A stretch of DNA of 43,442 bases from Nocardioides sp. GTDB lineage: Bacteria; Actinomycetota; Actinomycetes; Propionibacteriales; Nocardioidaceae. The stretch is taken from the NCBI RefSeq assembly GCF_016462705.1, contig NZ_JAEMSS010000009.1:1-43442 (forward strand). Direction: 5' to 3'. Shown one piece after another: positions 24,768 through 32,751 of the stretch (within the stretch, counting starts at the first letter, position 1; each line of letters opens with the position of its first letter). The notes beneath the pieces were generated by a model, which was given only the letters and a program-made list of their open reading frames with translations, made no database searches and was not told the origin of the DNA. The translations under genes and the position numbers were made by a program.

Positions 24768-25148
24768 GTGAGCGACGCCGTCCCGGTCCGGGTGTTCCGC
24801 CTCGACGACCTCGAGCCGGCCGACCCGACGCCCGGGATGCTCCGGGAGCGGGCCTTCGAGCTGCCGGCCCTGTGGGCGGGCCGGGTCACCACCGATCCGG
24901 GCGCGGTCAGCGGATGGCACCACCACGACCGCAACGAGTCCAGCCTCTACGTCGTGCAGGGCGTGCTCCGGCTGGAGTTCGAGGGCTACGACGGCTACCT
25001 CGACGCGGAGGCCGGCGACTTCGTCCACGTCCCGGCGTTCACCGTGCACCGTGAGTCCAACCCGTTCGACGAGCCGAGCGTGGCGGTGATCGCCCGCGCC
25101 GGCGGTGGCATCCCCACGGTGAACGTGACCGCGCCGCCCGGTCGCTGA
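24768..25148 (+). CDS. Small cupin-domain protein
   Basis: 126-residue single-domain cupin. Metal ligands are visible: His51-His53 in GWHHHDRNES, Glu57, and His94 in FTVHRES. GTG start. It lies 13 nt behind fadE33 and 42 nt before the flavoprotein gene, all on one strand, so it is probably part of the fadD3 transcript. No counterpart is known to me in the mycobacterial HIP cluster. Function could be metal-dependent isomerisation, dioxygenation or binding; it cannot be assigned. Confidence 0.72.
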   Translation: MSDAVPVRVFRLDDLEPADPTPGMLRERAFELPALWAGRVTTDPGAVSGWHHHDRNESSLYVVQGVLRLEFEGYDGYLDAEAGDFVHVPAFTVHRESNPFDEPSVAVIARAGGGIPTVNVTAPPGR

Positions 25149-25190
25149 GCCTGCCGGCTCCCCGCGACCAGGCACCGGTACGGTCTGCGG

Positions 25191-26339
25191 ATGCGCGTGC
25201 TCATCCTCGGCGCCGGGTTCGGTGGCCTCGAGCTGGCCAGCTCCCTCGACTCCGCGCTCGGCGGCGACGTCGAGGTGACCCTGGTCGACAAGGCGGACGG
25301 CTTCGTCTTCGGGTTCTCCAAGCTCGACGTGATGTTCGGCCGCGCCACCGCCGACCACGTCCGGCACCGGTACTCCGACCTCGCCCCACCGGGTGTCCGG
25401 TTCGTGCAGACGACGGTGCGCTCCATCGATCCCGTGACCCGGAGGGTCGAGACCGACGCCGGCCCGTTGGACGGCGACGTGCTGGTGGTGGCGCTGGGCG
25501 CGGACCTCCACCCCGAGGAGACCCCGGGGCTGGTCGAGGCGGGGCACGAGTTCTACACGAACGCCGGAGCCTTCGCGGCCCGCGACGTGCTGGACCGGTT
25601 CGCCGGCGGCGACGTGATCGTGGCGGTGACGTCCACGCCCTTCAAGTGCCCGCCGGCCCCGAGCGAGACCGCCCTGCTCGTGCACGACCACCTGGCCCAC
25701 CGCGGGCTGCTGGACCGGTCCACCGTCTCGCTGGTCATGCCGCTCGGTGCGCCCATCCCGCCGTCGCCGCAGGCGTCCGAGGCACTGTTGTCGGCGTTCG
25801 CCGAGCGCGGCATCGCCTGGCACCCCGGCACCCTGGTCCGGGAGCTGGACCCGGTGGCGAAGGTGGCCCGGACGGCGGACGGGACCGAGCTGCCCTTCGA
25901 CCTGCTCCTCGCCGTCCCGGTCCACCGCGCCCCCGCGGTGGTCGTCGAGTCCGGGTTGACCGAGGACGGCTGGATCCCGGTCGACCCGCTCACGCTGCGG
26001 ACCCGGTTCGTCGACGTCTACGCCGTCGGCGACGTCACCAGCGTGGGCACGCCGAAGGCCGGTGTCTTCGCCGAGGGCCAGGCGGCCGTGGTCGCCGCCC
26101 AGCTGGTCGCCCGCGCCCGCGGCGAGGCCGACCCGACGACGTACGACGGGCGCGGGATCTGCTACCTCGAGTTCGGCGGCGGCGAGGTCGGCAAGGTCGA
26201 CGTGACCTTCCTCAGCGGTCAGGCGCCCACGGGTGACCTGGAGGGACCGAGCGTTGCTCTCGCCGGCCACAAGGAGACGTTCGGTGCCGAGCGGGCCCGG
26301 CGCTGGTTCGGCCGGGACTGGACGCCCGTCGGCGACTGA
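25191..26339 (+). CDS. SQR-like NAD(P)/FAD-dependent oxidoreductase
   Basis: 382-residue flavoprotein of the sulfide:quinone reductase / type II NADH dehydrogenase group. FAD loop GAGFGG at 7-12, VVALGA at 99-104, and a second FAD motif VYAVGDVTSVGTPKAGVFAEGQA. A single Cys153 in TPFKCPPAPSE matches the first redox Cys of the SQR/flavocytochrome c group. No clear C-terminal membrane amphipathic helix is seen. It may donate electrons to or drain them from the quinone pool. It follows the cupin gene by 42 nt on the same strand. Confidence 0.75.
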   Translation: MRVLILGAGFGGLELASSLDSALGGDVEVTLVDKADGFVFGFSKLDVMFGRATADHVRHRYSDLAPPGVRFVQTTVRSIDPVTRRVETDAGPLDGDVLVVALGADLHPEETPGLVEAGHEFYTNAGAFAARDVLDRFAGGDVIVAVTSTPFKCPPAPSETALLVHDHLAHRGLLDRSTVSLVMPLGAPIPPSPQASEALLSAFAERGIAWHPGTLVRELDPVAKVARTADGTELPFDLLLAVPVHRAPAVVVESGLTEDGWIPVDPLTLRTRFVDVYAVGDVTSVGTPKAGVFAEGQAAVVAAQLVARARGEADPTTYDGRGICYLEFGGGEVGKVDVTFLSGQAPTGDLEGPSVALAGHKETFGAERARRWFGRDWTPVGD

Positions 26340-26348
26340 CCGGTCCGG

Positions 26349-26645
26349 TCAGCTCCGCGGCTGCGGGTCGTGCTCGTGCGCGGGGTCAGGGTCGGGAACC
26401 GTGAGCACGACGTCCACCACCGGCTTGGCGGCCAGGCCGGGCACCGACGTGGAGCCGGTGTGCTCGATCGCCAGGACCACGTCGCCAAGGACCCCACGGA
26501 CGACGCGCTCCACCTGCGCGTACGCCTCAGGCCAGCCGTCGTCGTACGGCACCACGACCACCTTGGCGGGCGGCAGCCGGGTGACGACCACGTCGACCTC
26601 GAGGTCGGTCAGCGCGAACGGACGCCAGAGCGGATGGGTCGGCAC
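26349..26645 (-). pseudogene. Truncated GrpB (UPF0157) family protein
   Basis: 98 codons with the GrpB-type N-terminus (VVVVPYDDGWPEAY, then AIEHTGSTSVPGLAAKPVVD). The family is normally about 170 residues; here it stops soon after VDVVLTVPDPDP in a short unrelated tail (AHEHDPQPRS), so the C-terminal half is missing. Probably a decayed gene. A genuinely short protein is possible. It sits between the convergent SQR-like gene and hsaB. Confidence 0.55.
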
Positions 26646-26655
26646 CGGGGCAAGG

Positions 26656-27306
26656 TCACGAGTCGGTCGTGGCGTACTTGCCCTCGAAGAAGAGCAGCGG
26701 CTTGTCCGCCTCGCTCCGCGCCTCAGGAATGCCGAGGTCGAGGACCCGACCGATCACGACGTAGTGGTCGCCGGCCTCGTGCGCCGACTGGATCTTGCAG
26801 TCGACGTAGCCCAGGGTGCCGTCGAGGATCGGCGAGCCGGTCTGCTCGCTGGGGCTCCACGAGACGCCCGCGAACTTGTCGACGCCACGGCTGGCCATCT
26901 GGTTGGACAGCTCGGCCTGTCCGTCGGCGAGGAAGTTGACGCAGAACCGGCCCGACCGCTGGATCATCGGCCAGGCCCGCGACGTCTTCGAGGGGATGAA
27001 CACCACCAGCGGCGGGTTGAGCGAGACGCTGGAGAACGACTGGCAGGTGAGGCCGACCGGCTCACCACCGCTGATCGCGGTCACGACGGTCACCCCGGAC
27101 GCGAACCGGCCGAGCACGTCGCGGAACCGCCGCGCCGCGGCCACCGCCTCCGGGTCGTCGGCGTCGACGACGACGTCCTCGCCCGGGCGGAGCTGGAAGT
27201 CGTACATCGAGTCGCCCAGCCAGGACTCGATGAGGTCGTGGCTGGGCCACGTCTCCCGGGCATCGGGGTTCATGCCCTCGGGGATCTCGGCCTCCATACG
27301 GTTCAC
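26656..27306 (-). CDS. hsaB: Flavin reductase HsaB of the 3-HSA hydroxylase
   Basis: Supplies reduced FMN to HsaA. 216 residues from the GTG at 27306, which has AGGA 6 nt upstream; ATGs at 27297 and 27273 are alternatives. The flavin-reductase core starts near residue 60 (FRDVLGRFASGVTVVTA) and contains GLTCQSFSSVSLNPPLV and GDHYVVIGRVLDL. Relative to M. tuberculosis HsaB (187) it has an acidic N-terminal extension of about 50 residues and lacks the last about 30. Last gene of hsaADCB. Confidence 0.9.
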   Translation of the reverse strand: MNRMEAEIPEGMNPDARETWPSHDLIESWLGDSMYDFQLRPGEDVVVDADDPEAVAAARRFRDVLGRFASGVTVVTAISGGEPVGLTCQSFSSVSLNPPLVVFIPSKTSRAWPMIQRSGRFCVNFLADGQAELSNQMASRGVDKFAGVSWSPSEQTGSPILDGTLGYVDCKIQSAHEAGDHYVVIGRVLDLGIPEARSEADKPLLFFEGKYATTDS

Positions 27307-27314
27307 GCTATGTC

Positions 27315-28214
27315 CTAGGAGCCGCCGCCGAAGTCGTGGCCCCAGTACGAGACGGCCGTGGACTCGCGGGCGACCCACCGGCCGTCGTCGACGGTGAGGC
27401 CGTCGGTGCCGAACTCGATGTCGAAACCACCGGGCGACTTCACGTAGAACGAGATCATCTCGTCGTTCATGTGCCGCCCGAGCGTCGCGGACAGCGGGAC
27501 CTTGTGCTTGCGGACCCGCTCCAACGCGCGGCCGACGTGGTCGAGCTCGTCGACCTCGAGCATGATGTGCACGCACTTGGCCGGGTTGGGCATCGGCAGG
27601 AACGCCAGCGAGTGGTGCCGCGGGTTGACGCCGAGGAACCGCAGCCAGACCTTCGAGCCGGGCTCCTTGCCGACGAACTCGCCCGGCATGCTCATCGAGT
27701 CGCGCAGCCGGAAGCCGAGGACGTCGGTGTAGAACGCCAGCGCCTCCACGTCGTCGAGCACGGGCAGCACGATGTGGCCCATCCCCTGGTCGCCGGTGAC
27801 GAACGTCGCGGCGTAGGGCGTCACGACGGGGCGCGACTCGTAGGTGATGCCGTGGAAGAGCTCGAAGACGTTGTCCCACGGGTCCCTGAACCGGATGAGC
27901 TCCTGCACCCGGCGCTCGTCGAGCTCGTCCTTGGTGCCCTCCTCGAAGGGGACGCCGGCCTTCTGCAGGTGCTCGCGTGCCTCCTGCAGGGCGCGCGGGT
28001 CGGCGACCTCCCAGCCCACCACGTCGAGCTGGTCGACGTCGGAGGGGAACACCACGAGCCGGGCAGAGACCTGGTCGATCCGCCAGTACTGGTTGGCCGG
28101 GTCGGGCCCGCGCCCCTCGGCGAGGCCGAGGACCTTGCCGGCGAACAGCTTCCACTGGTCGAGGTCGGTCGCGGCCACGCGGACGTAGCCCATGGACTTG
28201 ATGTCGATGGTCAT
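27315..28214 (-). CDS. hsaC: Extradiol dioxygenase HsaC
   Basis: Fe(II)-dependent meta-cleavage of the catecholic steroid 3,4-DHSA. 299 residues (M. tuberculosis HsaC 300). Two vicinal-oxygen-chelate domains; iron ligands His147 (GMGHIVLP), His216 (CVHIMLEV) and Glu267 (FDIEFGTDG). The ATG follows four 12-bp tandem repeats that begin inside the hsaD end and supply the GAGG Shine-Dalgarno. It lies 8 nt before hsaB. Confidence 0.94.
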   Translation of the reverse strand: MTIDIKSMGYVRVAATDLDQWKLFAGKVLGLAEGRGPDPANQYWRIDQVSARLVVFPSDVDQLDVVGWEVADPRALQEAREHLQKAGVPFEEGTKDELDERRVQELIRFRDPWDNVFELFHGITYESRPVVTPYAATFVTGDQGMGHIVLPVLDDVEALAFYTDVLGFRLRDSMSMPGEFVGKEPGSKVWLRFLGVNPRHHSLAFLPMPNPAKCVHIMLEVDELDHVGRALERVRKHKVPLSATLGRHMNDEMISFYVKSPGGFDIEFGTDGLTVDDGRWVARESTAVSYWGHDFGGGS

Positions 28215-28218
28215 GCGG

Positions 28219-28266
28219 TCCTCATCTCTGGCCTCATCACTGACCTCATCACTGGCCTCATCACTG
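28219..28266 (-). repeat. Four 12-bp tandem repeats between hsaD and hsaC
   Basis: On the minus strand three copies of CAGTGATGAGGY are followed by CAGAGATGAGGA. They run from the last codon and stop of hsaD to 4 nt before the hsaC ATG. Every copy carries GATGAGG, a Shine-Dalgarno-like core. Confidence 0.9.
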
Positions 28267-29175
28267 GGGCGTCCGTTCGACGTGCCGGGCCAGGAAGCTC
28301 GTGGCGACCTCGGCGAACTCGTCGGCCGCCTCGATCTGGGCCCAGTGCCCGCAGTTGGGGAAGACGTGCAGGCTCGCCCGCGGGATCGCCTTGAGCGCGA
28401 CCATGGCCCCGTCGAGCGGGTTGACCCGGTCCTCACGGCCCCAGGTCAGCAGCGTGTGCTTGCGGATCTTGTGCGCCTCGCGCCAGAGCATCCCGTCCTC
28501 GGCGCTGGCCGGGTCGTAGAACGACATGCCCATGGAGATCATCGCCTCCCGGGCCCCGGGCGCTGTCGCGTCGGCGAACCGTTCCTCGACCAGCTCGTCG
28601 GTCACCAGGTCCTGGTTGACCACCATGGTCGAGATGAACGCCCGCAGTGACTCGCGGGTCGGCTCCAGGTTGAAGTCCATGAGCCGCTTGACCCCCTCGG
28701 TGGGGTCGGCGTGGAACAGGTTGAGCGACAGTCCGCCCGGCCCCATCAGGATCAGCCGGCCGACCCGGTCGGGGTGCTCGATGGCGAGGCGGCTGGCCGT
28801 GCCGCCGCCCAGGCTGTTGCCGAGCAGGTGCACCCGGTCGATGCCGAGCTCGTCGAGCAGCGCGACGACGTAGTCCGCGGAGAACCGGAAGTAGTTGCCC
28901 ACCACCGGTGGCTTGTCGGAGCCGCCGAAGCCCGGCTGGTCGACGAGCAGGGTGCGGAACGTCGAGGCGAACCGGGGCAGGGCCGGTCCGAAGTTGGACC
29001 ACGACGAGGCACCCGGGCCGCCGCCGTGCAGCATCACCAGCGGCAGGTCGCCGCCGACACCGGTGGGCTCCTCCGGGCCGGCCTCGTAGTAGTTGAGCGT
29101 CAGGCTGCCGTGGTCCGTCGACGCCTTGGCGCTGCGCCGGACCGACTCCTTGTCCACAGAGAAACCCACTGACAT
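28261..29175 (-). CDS. hsaD: Meta-cleavage product hydrolase HsaD (4,9-DSHA hydrolase)
   Basis: Alpha/beta hydrolase that splits the C-C bond of 4,9-DSHA to give HIP and 2-hydroxyhexa-2,4-dienoate. 304 residues. Ser121 in GNSLGGG, Asp249 in GREDRVNP and His277 in NCGHW form the triad; HGGGPGASSWSNF supplies the oxyanion region. The ATG is 4 nt after the hsaA stop with only a weak Shine-Dalgarno, so coupling to hsaA is likely. Confidence 0.94.
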   Translation of the reverse strand: MSVGFSVDKESVRRSAKASTDHGSLTLNYYEAGPEEPTGVGGDLPLVMLHGGGPGASSWSNFGPALPRFASTFRTLLVDQPGFGGSDKPPVVGNYFRFSADYVVALLDELGIDRVHLLGNSLGGGTASRLAIEHPDRVGRLILMGPGGLSLNLFHADPTEGVKRLMDFNLEPTRESLRAFISTMVVNQDLVTDELVEERFADATAPGAREAMISMGMSFYDPASAEDGMLWREAHKIRKHTLLTWGREDRVNPLDGAMVALKAIPRASLHVFPNCGHWAQIEAADEFAEVATSFLARHVERTPQ

Positions 29176-29179
29176 GGGG

Positions 29180-30346
29180 TCAGTACATCCCAGGGTCGAT
29201 CTTGTGGCCGAACTCGTGGGCACCGAACATCTGGAGCGCCCGCTCCGGGTCGTTGGCCGCGTGCACCCGGCCGGCGTGGGCGTCGCGCCAGGCCCGCTGC
29301 AGGTAGGTGCCCTCGGCCAGGGCGCGCCCGCCGGAGGCCTCGAACAGCGAGTCGATCGCGTCGAGGGCCCGCTGGCTGCCGAGGACCTGGTCGCGGCGGA
29401 CCTTGAGCCGGAGCTTCAGCGGGATCGGCTCGCCCTTGGCGACCAGCGCCTCCTCCTCGCGGATGTTGTTCATGGTCAGCGCCCAGGCGGCGTCGATCTC
29501 CGAGCTCGCCTTGGCGATCCGGACCGCGGCGAACGGGTCGAGCGACGCCTTCTCGCCGAGGTACGCCGCCCGGCTGCGCTTCTGCTGCATCTCGACGTGC
29601 TCGGCGTACGCACCCATCGCCATGCCGATGATCGGCGTGCAGATCGTGGTGGTGAACACCGAGTGGAACGGCAGCTTGTAGAGGTCGGAGGTGTTCTGCT
29701 CCTGGCCTGGCCCGCGGCACTGGCCGGTCTCCCCCATCGAGAGCGTGAACGCCTCGGGGACGAACACGTCCTCGACCACGATGTCGTTGGAGCCGGTGCC
29801 ACGGAGCCCGATGACGTTCCAGACGTCGACGATCGTGTAGTCCTTGCGCGGGACCATGAACGTCTTGAAGTCGATGACGTTGCCGTCGGCGTTGAACACG
29901 AGTCCGCCGAGGAGCACCCACGTGCAGTGGTCGCAGCCCGAGGAGAAGCTCCACTTGCCGGACAGGGTGTAGCCCCCCTCGGCCACGGTGGCCTTGCCGG
30001 TCGGCGCGTACGACGAGCTCAGCCGGGTGTTGGTGTCCTCGCCCCAGACCGCCTGCTGCGCCTCGTCGGCGAACAGCGCGACCTGCCAGGGGTGGACTCC
30101 GACCACGCTGGAGACCCAGCCCGTGGAGCCGCAGGCACCGGAGATGTCGCGGACCGCGGTGTAGAAGTCGACGGGGCTTGCCTCGAAACCGTCGAACCGC
30201 TTGGGTTGGAGCAGCTTGAAGAACCCGGTCTCCTCGAGCTCCTTGATGTTGGCTTCGGGGACCACCCTGAGCCGCTCGGCCTCCTCGGCCCGCTCCCTGA
30301 ACGTGGGCAGCAGGTCCCGGACCCCGTCGAGCACCGCTTGCGACAT
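29180..30346 (-). CDS. hsaA: Flavin-dependent 3-HSA 4-hydroxylase HsaA (oxygenase)
   Basis: Oxygenase of the two-component monooxygenase making 3,4-DHSA from 3-HSA, using FMNH2 from HsaB. The 388-residue protein has an acyl-CoA-dehydrogenase-like fold with DISGACGSTGWVSSVVGVHP, GLRGTGSNDIVV and a C-terminal FGAHEFGHKIDPGMY. Start decided by ribosome binding: GGAGGAG lies 6 nt before the ATG at 30346; an ATG at 30361 would place that site inside the gene. First gene of hsaADCB under a perfect KstR box. Confidence 0.93.
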   Translation of the reverse strand: MSQAVLDGVRDLLPTFRERAEEAERLRVVPEANIKELEETGFFKLLQPKRFDGFEASPVDFYTAVRDISGACGSTGWVSSVVGVHPWQVALFADEAQQAVWGEDTNTRLSSSYAPTGKATVAEGGYTLSGKWSFSSGCDHCTWVLLGGLVFNADGNVIDFKTFMVPRKDYTIVDVWNVIGLRGTGSNDIVVEDVFVPEAFTLSMGETGQCRGPGQEQNTSDLYKLPFHSVFTTTICTPIIGMAMGAYAEHVEMQQKRSRAAYLGEKASLDPFAAVRIAKASSEIDAAWALTMNNIREEEALVAKGEPIPLKLRLKVRRDQVLGSQRALDAIDSLFEASGGRALAEGTYLQRAWRDAHAGRVHAANDPERALQMFGAHEFGHKIDPGMY

Positions 30347-30376
30347 CGCACTCTCCTCCATGTGACTGAGAGCCCA

Positions 30377-30394
30377 ATACTAGAACACGTTCTA
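30377..30394 (-). promoter_or_regulatory. hsaADCB promoter with KstR box
   Basis: TAGAACACGTTCTA (30381-30394) fits the KstR consensus perfectly and is itself a full palindrome. It overlaps a -10-like TAGTAT read on the minus strand (30377-30382). A leader of roughly 20-25 nt with a good Shine-Dalgarno follows, unlike the leaderless sterol promoters elsewhere in the window. Confidence 0.85.
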
Positions 30395-30427
30395 GTTCGT
30401 TGTCGATGCGCGGACGTTCCGGTCGTG

Positions 30428-31006
30428 TTACACGTCCCCGGAGGCGTCGCGAGCGGCGGCCTCGACCTTGGCGACGTACCCCGGCCAGTCGTAGGTCTCG
30501 TCCAGGTTGCCGTCCTCCGGCTTCCGGCCCGCACGGCCGTCGAGCGTCTCCCGCACGATGTCGGCGTGCCCGGCGTGCCGCTGGGTCTCCGCCACCATGT
30601 GCACCAGGACCTGGTGCAGGGTCACCTCGCCGTCATCACCCCACCACGGCACCCTGCCCGGCGCGTCGAGGTCCAGCTCCGCGAACGTCTCGGCAGCGTG
30701 GGCCCACGCCGTCCGGTACAGGTCGAGGACCCACTCGCGGCTCTCGTCCGCGGTGAGGAACAGATCGTCGTTGGGGTCCGCGTCGTCCGCGTGCCACGGC
30801 AGCTGGATGCCGGACGGCCGCCCGAAGGTGTCGCCGAAGTAGCCGAGCTCGACGCTGGCCAGGTGCTTCACCAGGCCGAGCAGGTTGGTCCCGGTCGGCG
30901 TCATCGGCCGGCGGGCGTCGTACTCGCTCAGCCCCTCGACCTTCCACACGATCGCGTCCCGGGCGGACTGGAGGTAGTCGATGAGCGTCTGCTTGGGGTC
31001 GGTCAT
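30428..31006 (-). CDS. DinB-family (DUF664) protein
   Basis: 192-residue four-helix-bundle protein. Expected metal histidines are His48 in LLGLVKHL and the later pair in HQVLVHMVAETQRHAGHAD. Members include mycothiol- and bacillithiol-dependent transferases, which fits an actinobacterium, but no substrate can be named. It precedes the VOC gene (18-nt gap) on the same strand, forming a small unit between hsaA and the SDR cassette. Confidence 0.78.
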   Translation of the reverse strand: MTDPKQTLIDYLQSARDAIVWKVEGLSEYDARRPMTPTGTNLLGLVKHLASVELGYFGDTFGRPSGIQLPWHADDADPNDDLFLTADESREWVLDLYRTAWAHAAETFAELDLDAPGRVPWWGDDGEVTLHQVLVHMVAETQRHAGHADIVRETLDGRAGRKPEDGNLDETYDWPGYVAKVEAAARDASGDV

Positions 31007-31024
31007 CCCGTCACCTCAGCCACC

Positions 31025-31432
31025 TCAGCCGACGAAGAGGCAGAAGGGGTGCCCCGCCGGGTCGGCGAGCACGTAGAGCGGCTCGTCCTCGTCGTCGGTC
31101 CGGTCCAGGATCAGGCGGGCACCGAGGGCCGCCGCCCGCTGTCGGTGGTGCTCCAGCTCCTGGCGGCCGGGGACGGTGAAGTCGAGGTGCAGCTGCATGG
31201 GGACCGCGTGGCTCGGCCAGGTCGTCGGTGTCAGCTCCTCGACCTGCTGGAACGCGAGGCCCCGGCTGCCGTCGGGGTGCAGCAGGACGAGCCAGTCCGC
31301 GTCGTCGGGCCCGTCCGCGGGCGGCTCGTCGCCGTCCCGGTAGCGCAGGCCGAACAGCTCGCGGTAGAACTCCGCGAGCCCGCGGCAGTCGGTGGTGTCG
31401 ATGGCGGTGTGCAGCAGCCGGGGGAACTCCAC
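31025..31432 (-). CDS. VOC (glyoxalase/dioxygenase-like) family protein
   Basis: 135-residue protein with the vicinal-oxygen-chelate fold pattern: AIDTTDCRGLAEFYRELFGLRY at the start, LHLDFTVP in the middle and LADPAGHPFCLFVG at the end. Metal-ligand positions are only partly recognisable. GTG start. It lies back to back with the SDR gene at 31493 (60-bp gap) and upstream of the DinB-like gene. A role in detoxification or antibiotic resistance is possible. Confidence 0.72.
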   Translation of the reverse strand: MEFPRLLHTAIDTTDCRGLAEFYRELFGLRYRDGDEPPADGPDDADWLVLLHPDGSRGLAFQQVEELTPTTWPSHAVPMQLHLDFTVPGRQELEHHRQRAAALGARLILDRTDDEDEPLYVLADPAGHPFCLFVG

Positions 31433-31492
31433 GCCGGAAACGCTACGCCGGGCGACCGACAGCCGACACCCGGACGTGGGAGGGTGCCGCCT

Positions 31493-32263
31493 GTGGATGT
31501 GACGAAGTACGGCCCGTGGGCACTGATCGCAGGGGGCTCCGAGGGCGTCGGCCGGGCGTTCGCCACCCAGCTGGCCGAGGCCGGCCTCAACCTGGTGCTG
31601 ATCGCTCGCAAGCCGGTCGCGCTCGAGGAGACCGCGGCGCTCTGCCGCGCGCACGGCGTGCAGGTCCGTCCCCTGGCCCTGGACCTGACCGCATCCGACA
31701 GCGTCGCCCGGGTGATCGACGAGGTCGAGGACGTCGAGGTCGGGCTGCTGATCTACAACGCCGGCGCGAACACGCACAGCGAGGAGTTCCTCGACGGCGA
31801 CCTGGCCGAGTTCCAGCGGGTCATCGACCTCAACGTCACCACTCCCCTGGCGCTCGTCCACCACTTCGGGCGGGCGATGCGTGACCGCGGGCGCGGCGGG
31901 ATCCTCATGGTCGGCTCGAAGGCCAGCTATGTCGGATCGGTCCGGCACACGGTCTACGGCGGGGTGAAGTCGTTCGGTCGCATCTTCGCCGAGGGACTGT
32001 GGGTCGAGCTGCGCGACCACGGCGTCGACGTGCTCGAGCTGGTGCTCGGCGTGACCCGGACCCCCGCCATGGAACGGGTCGGCCTCGCCCTGGATGTGCC
32101 AGGGTTCGAAGCGGCCGACCCCGAGGACGTCGCGCGCGAAGGACTGGCGCGGCTCGCCGAGGGGCCGGTGCACCTGGCCGGGGACGACGAGCAGAAGTCC
32201 CGGGCCGACGTCGTCCTGGGCACCCACCGGATGATGCAGAAGCTCTTTGGAGGGAGTGCATGA
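31493..32263 (+). CDS. SDR-family oxidoreductase, first gene of the SDR-SnoaL-SDR cassette
   Basis: 256-residue SDR with cofactor loop GGSEGVG (14-20), YNAG in place of NNAG (88-91) and Ser142-Tyr155-Lys159. The GGSEGVGRAFATQLAEAGLNL opening recalls the 17beta-HSD12/3-ketoacyl reductase branch. GTG start with GGAGG upstream. It overlaps the next gene by 4 nt (ATGA), and that gene overlaps the third by 4 nt. Position between hsaA and hsaF suggests a hydroxysteroid substrate, but no KstR or KstR2 box precedes it. Confidence 0.78.
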   Translation: MDVTKYGPWALIAGGSEGVGRAFATQLAEAGLNLVLIARKPVALEETAALCRAHGVQVRPLALDLTASDSVARVIDEVEDVEVGLLIYNAGANTHSEEFLDGDLAEFQRVIDLNVTTPLALVHHFGRAMRDRGRGGILMVGSKASYVGSVRHTVYGGVKSFGRIFAEGLWVELRDHGVDVLELVLGVTRTPAMERVGLALDVPGFEAADPEDVAREGLARLAEGPVHLAGDDEQKSRADVVLGTHRMMQKLFGGSA

Positions 32264-32751
32264 CCGTGAACGAGGAGCGCTTGGCCCGGCTCGAGGAGCG
32301 GGTACGCCGGGTGGAGGACGAGCTGGCGATCACCCGCCTGGTCGCGTCCTACGGCCCGCTGGTCGACGCCGGAGAGGCGGAGGCGGTGGCGGGTCTGTGG
32401 GCCCAGGACGGCCAGTACGACGTGGAGGGCTGGCAGATGACGAGCCGGGAGGACATCCGGGCGATGGTCGAGTCGGACGGGCACCAGGGCCTCATCGGCG
32501 GCGGCTGCTCGCACTTCCTCGGCCCCGCCCACGTGCACGTGCGCGGCGACGAGGCGGTCGCGGTCTGCGAGTCCATCCTGATCCGGCACCGCGAGGGCGG
32601 CTACAGCGTGCGGCGGGCGGGCGCCAACCACTTCCACCTGCACCGGGAACGCGACGGCTGGCGGATCAAGCACCGGACCACCCGGGCCCTGGACGGCTCG
32701 GCCGAGGCCCGGGAGCTGCTGCGCAAGGGTGCGCTCGGAGGGACGCTGTGA
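32260..32751 (+). CDS. SnoaL-like (NTF2-fold) protein, BaiE/ketosteroid-isomerase type
   Basis: 163-residue protein: N-terminal coiled coil (ERLARLEERVRRVEDE) then an NTF2-like cone. Tyr31, Asp36 and His85 line up with Tyr30, Asp35 and His83, the catalytic residues I recall for the bile-acid 7alpha-dehydratase BaiE. This makes a steroid dehydratase or isomerase possible. Overlaps both flanking SDR genes by 4 nt. Other SnoaL-fold roles are equally open on sequence alone. Confidence 0.72.
   Translation: MTVNEERLARLEERVRRVEDELAITRLVASYGPLVDAGEAEAVAGLWAQDGQYDVEGWQMTSREDIRAMVESDGHQGLIGGGCSHFLGPAHVHVRGDEAVAVCESILIRHREGGYSVRRAGANHFHLHRERDGWRIKHRTTRALDGSAEARELLRKGALGGTL

Noticed and set aside
28219..28266. 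CRISPR-like array
   Set aside because: The units are only 12 bp, have no spacers and lie between two coupled genes. It is a simple tandem repeat. No other array-like structure was seen in the window.
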